Part shown: one piece after another, positions 20,561-32,212 of the stretch | Numbering within the stretch: the first letter of the stretch is position 1 | How the letters are laid out: each line of letters starts with the position of its first letter | Assembly: GCA_030533445.1 (NCBI GenBank) | Contig: CM060076.1 | Span: 6,334,501 to 6,398,500, forward strand | DNA: 64,000 nucleotides | Direction of reading: 5' to 3' | Source of the DNA: Cyprinodon diabolis | Lineage: Eukaryota > Chordata > Actinopteri > Cyprinodontiformes > Cyprinodontidae | Made by a program: the position numbers and the translations under genes | The notes under the pieces: model-generated | The model's input: the letters and a program-made list of their open reading frames with translations, nothing else | Databases searched by the model: none | Told to the model about the DNA's origin: nothing

Positions 20561-22877
20561 TTAAGGTGGATTTTTAGACCAAAGTGGTACTTTTGCATCC
20601 TAATCTAAAGGCATTTCATTCATAAAGAGCCCTTTACTATTAAGTTCTCACCTTGCTCTGGTAAAAATCAACAAGATCAGCCCTAGAGGAGGTTGTATTG
20701 CCTGAACTCAGAGCACTGTGCAGGTTTTGTTGTTGTAAACCCACCGTATTAGGTGTAACATATTTTTTCTGGACTTTGATCCCTTTAAACTTTTAAACAT
20801 GGTGTTTACTGTAAACATAGCAGTTTGATTACAGGTACAGATTTTACTTATAAAGAACGATAAAAAAATTTCTATGTAGAACAATTGCTTTTTTTGAATG
20901 AGCGCAAGGATGAACATGACTCAATCACTAAAGCTTGTTTTTACATGTTCAGAGGACAGAACTGCAGATTTGCTGATGAGCTCTGGGAAACTAGACGAAA
21001 CAGGATCAATATTTGAAGTTAATCTTCAGCTAAAAGAGATCAGTGTCCTTCTTAGCAAACAAGTAATTTCAAAACTACCTACTTTAGAGTATTCAGAGAT
21101 CAACAAGAACATCCAGATTTTGTTCTCACAGCACTGAAATCTATAGTCTTATAATTCCCTTATGAAGTTTAATGCTAAATGAAAAAGATAATTTAAGCTA
21201 AACTGATTTCGTTCAATTTTAACCAATATGGAGAAATTGCTCCTCAAAGCGACATAATATATGGTTTATCCAGTTTACAATAAAGCTAATTTGGTAGGAT
21301 TAAATACACAGTGCCTTTCATAAATAGGCCTATTCAACTCCTTGGATGTTTTAACTGTTTTTGCCTCTTTTGCTTGCATAATTCAATCATAGTCAATACA
21401 ATTTTTATTTTACTTATTTCTTTTTTTAAAATAATAAACTATAAAAATATATTTCAGATCAAGATTAAAATAATTTCCAAAAAGTAATATAGATTAAGTG
21501 AAATATATATTTAAAATGGCATTGTTTGCATAATTATTCACCTCCTTCAAGTTAATATTTAGGATATAGATATATGGCTGTAATCACAGCACTGAGTATG
21601 TCTAAGCCAGTGCATCCTAAAATATTCTTCTTTGCAAAACAGTTGTATCAGGCTGTGCAGGTATCAGGCATGTCCAGCCTTTTTGCAAGTGTGCTTTCAA
21701 ATTCTCTGTTGGTCTGAAGTTTATATGAGATGGCAAGCGTTTTTATTGTGAAGTCCATGCTTTCATGTTGTTTTATTTGCTCTTTTTTATTTGCATCACT
21801 TCCCGGTTTCAGTGCTTTAATTGGTTTAACATTTATCCTCTAATCTCTTCCCGTTTCGGGGTTTAAATCAAGTATTTCCGATCAGAAAGTTTCTCATTAA
21901 CTGTGTAGCGACCAGAATATTGGACCATAAATAGACATCTTACAATAGGCAACAATGCCTAATTCAGTCTCCAGAACTAAATTTGTTGATTTTTTGATGG
22001 AAGAGATGGGTTGAAATTTCTCTCTCCTCTCCTTGCTCCTGCTCTGCATTCTCGGCACCTCCTTATCAATTCAGCTGATACCTGGGTAAGTAGTTAAACA
22101 GTTATTTCAGCTTTAGAGGTGTTAATGAGCTGCTCCCTGGTGTAAAAAAAAAATCTTTGGTTTCTATGGTTATGTATCAAGAGTGTCCAAAAGTGGAAAA
22201 ATACTGGCCAAACATCTTTGTTTACACAGCATCTAACACCGGAGGCAGACATCATGGGAAACAAAAGAAAGTGATCAAGAAAAAAAAATGAAGCTAAAGG
22301 TCTCCCCAAAAAAATATCAGAATCAAGCTTGCAGAGCTACTCCAACTTGCAGCCACCTTAAGCAGTGCAATTTTAAACCTATAAAGATTATGTCGGATGA
22401 GATACTAGGTAGAAAACAGGCCAAGTCTAAACAAAAAAATTACAATTCTAAAACATATAAAACTGTCATGTTGATCACTATGTTGTATACTTTAAATCTT
22501 CAGCTTCCACTCTTTTTACCAATCTTAATGGTTTTTGCTGGGGGGTTTTTCAGGATGTGCTTTCCTGCAAGGGTGTAACTTTGTGATGAAAGTTGGTGGG
22601 TACACTCTTAGGGTGGGGGCTGATGGATCTACAGTTACTCGACACAAACGCTTTTAATAGGGTTTGTATTTTCCAAAAATGAGCTCAAACATATATTTAT
22701 TGAATGCTTTCTTATTGTTGAGAACACAAGAGATCCAAAATGCATTGATATTTATATTTTTTTGGATAGTGACATATTAATGTATAAAGAAAGGATGAAT
22801 AACGTCCGATTAACATGCCAACAGCAATATATCATGCCTCCCTAGTGTGCACATAATTTCAGTTTCAATCATCCATC
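20561..22877. other. intergenic, with a likely Tc1-type remnant at 21310-21760
   Basis: The stretch from cacagtgcctttcataaata to ggtctgaagtttatatgag resembles the untranslated end of an old Tc1-type element, strongly decayed. I see no gene in the rest. Confidence 0.4.
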
Positions 22878-23773
22878 TGTCATGGAAGGCAGACAGATGG
22901 ACCCAGTATTCAAGGAGAGACAGTCAGTAGGAAAGTTCAAAAAGGTTTATTAAATAAAACAAAAACTAAACTGGAGCTGTGGCTCGCGGACACAGCAGGA
23001 TGGGGAGCGGGGCACCGCCCAATCACAGACACTCTGCAGGAGAAACACAGGTAAGTGACCACGATCATCTGACAGAAGATGCTTTTCTGAGTTGGCCACT
23101 TACCTGGTTTAACAGTCCAGTCCAAGAATGTCCCCAGGTGCTGCAGTCCCAGAGGACATGCTGGAAGCCGATCCTGGTCAGGGATCCAGGACAGACAGGA
23201 ACAGGATCCAGATCAGGCAGAAACAGGAACAGGTGGCAGGATCCAGACTTCCAGGCATCCACAGGCTCCCAGGAGGGTTCAGAGTCTGACAGGGTCCGAA
23301 AGCGTGACCAGGTGGTCATGCACAGGAGCAGACAGGATCAGGTGAAGATGAGCAGGCTCAGTGGAAGAGGGTAGCCGAGACAGGACGTTGAACCGGAATT
23401 TGATGCAGGAACTTTAAACTGGTCTCCTCCCTGGAGCCAGGCCTACTGGAATAAAAACTGAACCTCCCCACATATAGAGCCAAAAACCCAGAGGACTCCA
23501 TGGGGGAGGAACAGTGGACGATCAGGAGACGAGACAAACACAAAAACCCTCTTTCCACTGGCTGCCAGGATCCAGGACATGAACCAAGGAATAGAACTAA
23601 CAGACAGGCTAACAGAAAGACAAGTAATGATCTGGCCCTGAATGCTCAGGCTGAACCAAATATAACCAAGAAGAAACAGGTGACAGGAATAAATTATAAT
23701 TGAGGCAGGGACGGAAAACGGCAGGTGAAAGGAATTACTAATTAGGGAGGAGCGAACAGGCCAGATCATGACA
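22878..23773 (-). mobile_element. solo LTR with 5-bp duplication CCATC
   Basis: The ends are TGTCATGG and ATCATGACA, with CCATC at 22873-22877 and 23774-23778. On the minus strand an AATAAA lies near the 3' end (about 22960), as in a gypsy-type LTR. No internal retroelement genes are adjacent. Confidence 0.9.
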
Positions 23774-23778
23774 CCATC

Positions 23779-25135
23779 ATTCAATCCATCTAGAAAAATA
23801 AAGATAGATTGATGGATGGTTTTCCTTTCCGCTTCTTTTGTGAATATCCTCCTTTAAAAGCAGCAAAATCAAATTTAGAAATGTGTCCCACATATTGCCA
23901 AATCTATGTATTGCAATTTTTGCTGGGGACTGTCCCCACCTGGACAAAGTTGGTGGGGATGTCAACACCAGTCCTTCAGAAAGTTACGCCTGACTACACT
24001 GCCGACTTGTTTCTGCCTTTCTAATGGCGCGTCACATGTACTTCCGAATAAATAGATAAGTATCTGATGGCAATGTTTAATTGAAATATGCCACTTTGCA
24101 AATATAATAAGCCTCACAATATGGACATAAAATAAAATGAAAATGTAAAATAGCATTTAGTATGTAAGTACATCCTGAGAACCCAGATGCAGTAAATATA
24201 TAATGCTTTATGTGGTAAAATCAGGCCAGTTTAACAGAAACCTGCAAACAAACAAACAAAAAAACATATTGAATTTAATTCAGAAAGAAAATAAAACTAG
24301 AAATTGTAACTTTAATTTTTATGTGCCAATAAGCTACAGTGCTTTGCCTACAATTACCTCCTCTTGTTTTAGATCTTAAATAGAAGCAGTTGGTCTTAAG
24401 AAAATGTTTTGTTTAATATGTATGCTTATGTTAACAAAAACATGAACAAGCATGTTATATCTGGTAACGGTCTGTGGAGGGTGCTGTTGATTTGCAAACC
24501 TTCAGTGCTTTGAATGGTTGCTTTGTCTGAAGCCTCTCCACCTTCACCCAGAGCTGAGGGTGAGGGAAACGACAAAGCATCTGAGTGTGAGTGGGTGGGT
24601 CAAAGATTCGCCATTATAAAGCTAAATCAGGTGCTGCATTTACCTTTGCTCAACATTATTCTAAAGGTTAAACCATATTATAGGTTTTAAAAGTCAGTGT
24701 GATGTAAAACATTTTCTTTGTTTAACATGAGAAAAGAAAATACCTTTGCCACATTGGAGAGGCACTAGCAAATCCCTTCACACCATGAAGGGAAAAATGT
24801 GCTTTTATTTCTCATGAGTACATTTGATTGACTGTGGGAAAAAAAAAGAAAAACATGCAAATTTAATTACAAGAAACATTCTTGCTATATATCTAGATAG
24901 CTTTTGGATGCTTCAGGAATTTACCTTTTAGTAAAAAAACTGCACAACTGTTGGGATCAAGCTGCTCATTAGGGGTAAATGCTGATATACTTTCATAGCA
25001 TCTCGATTTAAATTTCAACATCTAAAATGATTTTTACATGTTGAATTTATATGATAAAAAAAATATTTATAGTGTTTACATTTGACGATTTTATCACATG
25101 AATGATAAAATTACTTTAAAATTGTATTCTGGGAT
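23779..25135. other. intergenic, no gene recognised
   Basis: AT-rich. The only point of note is a GC-richer patch near 24470-24620 ending in a TATAAAG at about 24612, which could be an isolated promoter-like sequence or chance. Confidence 0.5.
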
Positions 25136-25147
25136 TAAAGAAAGTAG

Positions 25148-25682
25148 CCTCGTGAGACCATCCTGATCTCGCGAGCTTTCAAGATTTCACTCGCTAATCA
25201 GTCTGGAGACTCTCCGTTGAAGAAAATTTGGAGCTGTTCACCAAACGAATGTCCAATCAGTGTTGGCTTTGAGGCGGGTTGAGGTGTGATGCAACGAGAA
25301 GCTCGACAGTTCAGTCTAAAGAACATGGTGGCTTCAGCCGATGAAACTAGCGTTAGCGTGGCTATCGAGAAAGTTTTATCGGAATTACACTGCATTTCTT
25401 CACTGAAAGAAGAGCAAAACACTGCTCAGGAGGCTTTTCTCAGAGGGAAAGATGCTTTTGCTCTTCTCCCAACTGGTTTCGGCAAGAGTTTGATCTATCA
25501 ATTGGCTCCTCTTCGTCGCTCTGTTACGTCATATGCTTTGTTGATCTGATTGGTTTATTTGGCCCGTCTATCACCAACATAGGCCAATCAGCTAAACAGT
25601 ATTTTTGCCCCTTCCCAAAATTACTTCAACGGAAGGTTTCCAGATGGATATGTGGAGCAAATCCATCTGGCGGAGTCAGGTT
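25148..25682 (+). mobile_element. element carrying a RecQ-like helicase start
   Basis: It begins CCTCGTGAGACCATCCTGA and ends GCGGAGTCAGGTTA, inside a 12-nt direct repeat TAAAGAAAGTAG (25136-25147 and 25683-25694). A diverged inverted copy of the same unit occurs at 54165-54494. It is a nonautonomous element that contains a piece of a helicase gene. Confidence 0.75.
25286..25549 (+). pseudogene. RecQ-like helicase N-terminal fragment
   Basis: From the ATG at 25325 the frame reads MVASADETSVSVAIEKVLSE, SLKEEQNTAQEAFLRGKDAF and ALLPTGFGKSLIYQLAPL. LLPTGFGKS is a Walker A motif, and the preceding LKEEQ...F-RGKD block matches motif 0 of RecQ helicases. The helicase similarity stops after motif I, and the frame ends a dozen residues later, so there is no enzyme. 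Confidence 0.75.
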
Positions 25683-25904
25683 ATAAAGAAAGTAGTTGTA
25701 AAACAAAAGGAAGATGACTCCAACTGAAAATGTTTATAAAAAAAATCAGGTTTCCCAGAGTCAATATCTTGTAGAGAACTATTTGGCTGCAATCACATTG
25801 CTTGGTCTTTTACTGTGATTTTACCAAATTCGAGCATCTACGTAGGTTACTGGTAGCCTTTGAGAAATGAATGGCATTAGTCAGAAAGAGATCTACTTGG
25901 CCAA

Positions 25905-26757
25905 AGATCAGGCACTTTGAGGTCTTCTGTTTCCAAGAGTTCTGGAGTAGAATTGCACAGGACTGAGCCTTGGGACACCGAAGGTCCTGGTTTGATGAGG
26001 CGTGCACTGGGGTGGTTTGCAGCAGAGTGTGAAGCAGCCAGGATGGGGATCAGCACCTCCAAATCTGAGGCCATGGTTCTCCATCAGAGAAAGGTTGACT
26101 CCCCTCTTCAGTTCGATGGAGACTCCTTATCTCAAGTGGAGGAGATCAAGTATCTTGGTGTGTCTTGTTAACGAGTGAGGGACTGATGGAGCATGAGACT
26201 GATAGACTGATCGGTGTGACGTCGACTGTGATACTGTCGCTGTATCGGATTGTCGTGGTGAAGAGGGAGCTGAGTCGGGGGCAAAGCTCTCGATTTACCG
26301 AACGATCTACGTTCCCACCCTCACCTATAGTAATGAGATCTGGGTAATGACCAAAAGGACTAGACCGCAAATACAAGCAGCCGAAATGCGTTTCTTGGGC
26401 ACCTTTCGAGATAGGATGAGGAGCTCAGTTACCCAGGATGAGCTCGGAGTAGAGTCGTTGATCCTCCATGTCCAAAGGAGCAAGCTGAGGTTGATCGGTT
26501 GATCCGTTCCGGAGGACCCCTGGTCGGCTCCCTCGGGAGGTGTTCCCGGCAAGTCCTATTGGGAGGAGGCCTCGTGGAAGGCCCAGGACACGCTGGAGGG
26601 ACAATGTCTCTGAGCTGGCCAGGTGTTGCCTTGGGGTCCCCCCAGAGCAGCTGGAGAAGGTGTCTGTGGATCAGAAAGTCTGGACATCTCTAATTAGACT
26701 GCTGCATCCGCGACCTGACCCCGGATAAAGCAGAATACAATGGATGGATGGATGAGA
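25905..26757 (+). mobile_element. Rex3 (RTE-clade) LINE, 3' part
   Basis: Broken frames give FAAECEAARMGISTSKSEAM, VEEIKYLGV, then RRPRGRPRTRWRDNVSELAR and RLLHPRPDPG before the stop at 26728. The end is a GATGGATG tail, as is usual for Rex3. Frameshifts make it a pseudogene. Confidence 0.88.
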
Positions 26758-28985
26758 CTGGGAAGGCAGGCCTTTACTGGAGAGGTTTGAGAGAGCAGGT
26801 TGTTGGTCTGAGATCTGTGGTAAAAGGATTCCAGTGGGAAGGAAGACGACCATGGAACTCAACCTGAAAGGCACAGAAGGAAAAACAGACAATTAGCTCA
26901 AGGGGAAAAGCCGGCTCATGGAGGAAACAAGTTTTACTCAGGTCTCTCAGGAGACTTGAGTGCACTAGGTTGGTTCACAGTTATGCCTAGTTTGAATTCA
27001 GCGGCTGCGTCCTCCGGAGGCCAGACTCATCATTAAGTCCTAAGGTGGTGCTGAGGCCTGACAAACGCAGCCTTCTTTTAGCGTGTTTTAAAGGACGGGT
27101 CCGATGTATCCTATGTAGTCTTGGGTATCCCATGATTCATTGCGAGTTCAAGCAAGCTGGCAACTCCGTGATCAGAGGAAAAACGTAAAAGGCTCAGAAT
27201 AGTGGTGAATATTATAATTGCAGTTTAATAAAATACAATTGTGTGAATAGTGGCATCTGAAATTAATGAAAATTTAAATAGGTTTAGCTGACATTTAAGC
27301 ATAGATTCCAATATCTGTTCAGTTTGTCAACCCTAAATCTAATATTCGCCAAGACGATACTGCTGCTGAAGCTCCTCGAAAATGTTATTAGAACCAAGAA
27401 CAGTAGTTATAAGTTGGTATCCATTCTTTTCCTGCTTTGTGCATCAACTGCCACGGTTGTTAAATCCCCAGCAAACAAGTGATAGGTGTGGTTGATTAGG
27501 AGCCAGCAACCACACCCACAGCAGAGATCCTCACTTCTGTAAAGAGCTCAGTCTTCAACACACATTATCACAATGAATTTGGCTTTAATGTAAAAACACT
27601 TTGAAATGTCATAAAGAATGACAAGTAAATTGAAAAATAAACTGTTTTGTCAAACAGATCTTTAAGATATATTTTTACAGAATCTCTGAAATCCACCTCC
27701 AATCGTCAAGTTTATTTTCAATGCTAGCCCCGCTTAGTATAGTAAAAACTTCTTTTATTTCCTGGGAAAGGTTTTAGGTCCAGCTTAAGGGATTACCTGC
27801 ATCAGTCCAACTCCATCAAGTTGCCAGCAAGCCTATTCTGGAACCATGGCCCAGAACAATGCTGAATACAGAAGACTGTGAGCGAGAGGCGTGGGCTCTG
27901 CAGAGTCCAAGGCTTCAGCTCAATCAATATCAGACTGTCAGACCTCAATTTAGAAAGAAAGAAAAAGGCTTAATTCTACAGCAGCAGCTCAGGGTTACTT
28001 CTCTTTCTTTTGAACTGTGAAACTAAGGAATGAAAACAAAACCCACCGATTGCCCCCTTTTTTTTTTTTTCAAACTACAAAATCATTGTATATCTTGTTT
28101 CTTTTTAATGCAGCTGATGATATATCATAAGTTTCTCTCTACTATTGTTTGAACTCTAGGATAAATATGCAAAACTGCATAGTACAGCACGAGGCAGTCT
28201 AAATAAATCTGAAGCAATTTACAAAAAACTTCAGTATAACAGGACTTTAAAAATCTTTTTTGCTTCCTACGTGAAAGTTTCAGGTCATTCATTCTTTTGT
28301 ATGTTTTGCTCTAAGCAGCTAAATTTTTACAAGTGGATTGAGTGTTTTATTATTAACACTTTCTAGTTTTTTTTTGTTTTTTTTACTGTTTCACTGTTTT
28401 TCTATCTAGCAACAGATAATTTACAGAGTGAAGTTTCCTAGTTTGACGTGCCACATTTTAATTATTATATATATATATATATATATTTATTTATTTATTT
28501 TTTTTTACACAGAGGGAGTCATTTAAAAAAATGTGGCAAAAAAATACTCATGGTTTTAATGTAGATGTCTTTTTTTAAGAAGTCTGTTCTGTCTCATAAA
28601 TTTGCAATTTGCATTCAAAATTACAAAATAGATTTGAATGAAAGCAATCACCCACTAAAATCTGGAATCATGGAGTCTTCATAATTAATGTCAGTTTACA
28701 TCCGGTGGTTTTGTAAAAAGTCCAGGGATTTTTTTTGAACATTTGTTAAAAATCAGGAGGATGATCAAACAAAACAGTGAGCAGATTTAGAGAAAAGGTA
28801 ATGTAAAAGTTTGGGACATACAGTAGGTTATTCGAAACACAGAAAAAAAGCAACCGTTAGGGAGTTTTATTGCCATGAAAATACAGACTGTGGCTAGTCA
28901 AAGATGTAGGCCTATAGATGATATGCTTAATAAACCAGAATCAACCCCCCCAAAGTTTGGTAAAATGGAGAATGGGTTAAATGAG
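26758..28985. other. intergenic, no gene recognised
   Basis: Includes a moderately GC-rich stretch at 26990-27180 (cagcggctgcgtcctccgga) of unknown nature and an (AT)n/(TTTA)n run near 28467-28500. I find no exon-like frame with family similarity. Confidence 0.5.
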
Positions 28986-29277
28986 CACTGGAAAAAATCC
29001 AAATCTAGATAAGTAATTTTTTCTTAGAATAAGTGCATTTGTTCTTGGATTGTGGAGGTAAAGGATACATTTTGCCAATGGAACAAGACAATTTACACTT
29101 AAAATGAGAAAACACAATTGCATTGTCTTATTTCAAGTGCATTTTATCTAATTATCTTATTTTAAGAGTGAAACTGGTCATTTCGTTGGCAAACTATCTC
29201 ATTTACCTGCTCAAATCAAGGGTAAATACACTTAATTTAAGAACTTTTTAACTCATTTTTAGATCGTTTTTGCAGTG
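28986..29277. mobile_element. TA-MITE copy 1
   Basis: First full copy of a family of about 290 bp with ends CACTGGAAAAA / TTTTTGCAGTG. A partial copy follows at 29432-29489. The family is described under the copy at 52718. Confidence 0.85.
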
Positions 29278-29489
29278 AAGGAGAACCATGGATAAAGGCT
29301 GCTTTATGGATGATGATTGGGGAGGCGCGGCATGAGGCACATAGACTTACAGGCTTTTATCACATAGTTCTGATTGGTCCAACATCTGAACATGAAAAGC
29401 GTTTGCAAACCTACTCAGACATGGTTGTCAGCACTGGAAAAATTATCTCTAGAATAAGTAAAAATTTCTTAAATTAATCTTATTTACCC

Positions 29490-30406
29490 TTAAAGGAATA
29501 GTACACCCAAAACATGATTAGCCTTCATTTTCTACTCACCCCCATGCTGAACAACACTCTGGAGTACTTTTTTGATATCTCAAATGCATCTGGAGATCTG
29601 GGAGGCTTCTTGCTGTCTGCTGACATTCAAATAATGGAGGTCTATGGTGCCCGAGGCAGAAAGGTCCATAAAAGTCCACAAAAAACGTGTCAATATTCCT
29701 CCATACTGCTCGTCCAATGTATTCCAAGTGTCCTGAGTGGGTAGGGTCCATAATTTACTCGAAACGAAGTCATTTAGAATGTTTTTAGAGCATAAACAGT
29801 AGTGTATAGGATTTCCTAAAAGCGTGCGCCTGCGAGTTCACGAGCCTACGGAAACCGCGGCAGACCGAACCAGATGAAAGTGCGCATTCAGCTCGGCAAA
29901 GAACTCATGCTCTTCCTCAACACTGAAGTCCTCAGACATTTTTCTTTCGTTGTTTCTTTCTTTGCACAGGTAAACAGCACATTTCTTCTTCTACGCTTGC
30001 ATTATCAAGAGCAGACGCTGAATGCGCACTTTCATCTATCTTGGTCTGCCGCGGTTTCCGTAGGCTCGTGAACTCGCAGGCGCACGCTTTTAGGAAATCC
30101 TACACACTACTGTTTATACTCTAAAAACATTCTAAATGACTTCATTTCGAGTAAATTATGGACGCTACCAACTCAGGACACTTGGAATACATTGGACGAG
30201 CAGTATGGAGGAATATTGACACGTTTTTGTGGACTTTTATGGACCTTTCTGCCTCGGGCACCATAGACCTCCACTATTTGAATGTCAGCAGACAGCAAGA
30301 AGCCTCCCAGATCTCCAGATGCATTTGAGATATCAAAAAAGTACTCCAGAGTGTTGTTCAGCATGGGGGTGAGTAGAAAATGAAGGCTAATCATGTTTTG
30401 GGTTAA
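29490..30406. mobile_element. foldback element with about 400-bp inverted arms
   Basis: The left arm (about 29510-29893) and right arm (about 30018-30405) are near-perfect inverted copies around a loop of about 125 nt. Both arms therefore show the same frame (MISLHFLLTPMLNNTLEYFF), which is not evidence of a gene. TTAA lies at both ends (29490-29493, 30403-30406); the right tip lacks about 12 nt. Confidence 0.92.
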
Positions 30407-30660
30407 TCAGGGAAACAGCAAAGAGGTCCATAATAAAAAGAGGTCCATAATAACTGTCGAGGAGATAAAAAGACCAAAGTAAAGGTGGAGAAACAGAACA
30501 ACTAGTCATGTTTTTCATAAAACACGCATAAGCAAAGAGCAGTTAATTTGTTGAGAAAATTAAACAAACATAAGTAATGATGTTTTCAAAAAGCTAAGTA
30601 AAATTTGGACCTGTTTAAAAAAAGATTATCATTGGTTGAAATGTCCACTACACATTTTCC

Positions 30661-31312
30661 TTAAAGCTGCAGTCTGTAACATTGAGAAGAGAGCAGACTT
30701 CGACTGAAAATTTGAAGAAAAACAGGTTTCACGCCACTCCCCCACCCTCTCTGCTTCACTCATGCCCCACCTCCAAGCCCCACCCCTCTCACAGCATCTG
30801 CGCGGCTACCGCATGCGACCAGAAGCGTCCAAGCAGCGTACGCGGCATGGAGTGTGAACCGGTAAGAGCGATAACACTCACCTCCAAGCAGCTAGATATA
30901 AGATGCTGGTTATACCGAAGTTTGCCGTGTAAGCAGTTGTCAGCAGGGGCAGTAAGGGCAGTTTCTCTTTCGCTGGTGGCTGTCGCTCGTCCACGCGCGT
31001 CCTCCTGACTGCGGCAGCCGGGCGCTGCGGCAGGTTAAGCGGTGGGGGGTGGGGGTGGGGGTGGGGGGGGGGGCATTCAGCGTGTGTGAGCTGTGATTGA
31101 CACTTCATCAGACGCTCCTCTGGCTGTGATTGGTTGTTTTCACTCGTCCCGAATTATTCTTTCCAGATTGAAATACAGGCAGGATGCGGGACCAATTGCA
31201 GCAGTTTTTTTCACAGGTTACATATCACATGTACTGCTGTCTGGGCATAGGGACAGTTTTAGCCAATATGACAAAAAAGTAATTTTTAAAAACTTACAGA
31301 CTTCAGCTTTAA
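30661..31312. mobile_element. TTAA-flanked MITE
   Basis: It starts TTAAAGCTGCAGTCTGTAAC and its far end is the inverted TTACAGACTTCAGCTTTAA. The interior is GC-rich (gcgcggctaccgcatgcgac, then a G-run near 31046-31072). The ends resemble those of the element at 6244-6749. Confidence 0.85.
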
Positions 31313-31581
31313 CCAACCAAACCTCTGGTCAGAGTATCATACTGGCTGCCGGATGCATTTCTTCAGAAGGGACAGGAAGGCTGGTCAGAGTTGATGGAAA
31401 GATCAATGGAGTTAAAAGCAGGGCAACACTGGAAAATGAACACCAGTGAGAGAATGCAAGATACTTGAACCCGAGTCCTTCAGGAAGAACTCTGGACATT
31501 TAGCCAGAGCTACCAGGCTAGCTATCAGGGAATGTTAGAATGGTCCAGTTACAGTTTTTTTTTTTTTTTTTACCAGGCCTA

Positions 31582-31872
31582 CACTGGAAAAACGATCTAG
31601 AAATAAGTAAAAAAATTCTTAAATTTAGTGTATTTATCCTTAATTTGAGTAGGTAAATGATATAGTTTGCCAATGGAATGAGTATTTTTACTCTTAAAAT
31701 AAGATAATTAGATAATATGCACTTGAAATAAGACAATGCAATTGTGTTTTCTTATCTTAAGTGTAAATTGTCTCATTCCATTGGCAAAATTTATATTTTA
31801 TCTCCTCAATCCAAGAAAAAATGCCCTTATTTTAAGAAAAAACTTCTTATCTATGTTTCAATTTTTTCCAGC
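31582..31872. mobile_element. TA-MITE copy 2
   Basis: CACTGGAAAAACG to TTTTTTCCAGCG, with TA on the left. Opposite orientation to copy 3, 50 nt away. Confidence 0.88.
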
Positions 31873-31922
31873 GTAAATCTAATTAAGAATCAGCAAACAT
31901 CTCAATATGTGCAAAATGATCA

Positions 31923-32212
31923 CACTGCAAAAATCTAAATCTAGATAAGTCATTTTTTCTTAAAATAAGTGCATTTGTTCTTGAATTGAGGAGGTAAAAT
32001 AGACATTTTGCCAATGGAACAAGACAATTTACACTTAAAATAAGAAAACACAACTGCATTGTCTTATTTCAAGTGCATATTATCTAATTATCTTATTTTA
32101 AGAGTGAAACTGGTCATTCCATTGGCAAACTATCTCATTTACCTACTCAAATTAAGGGTGAATACACTTAATTTAAGAAATTTTTACTTATTTCTAGATC
32201 GTTTTTGCAGTG
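31923..32212. mobile_element. TA-MITE copy 3
   Basis: CACTGCAAAAATC to GTTTTTGCAGTG. The translated palindrome gives the recurring frame SYFKCILSNYLILRVKL, shared by five copies in the window and without coding meaning. Confidence 0.9.

Noticed and set aside
29514..30394. Duplicated protein MISLHFLLTPMLNN on both strands
   Set aside because: It arises from the inverted arms of a foldback element; no similarity to known proteins or codon bias is evident.
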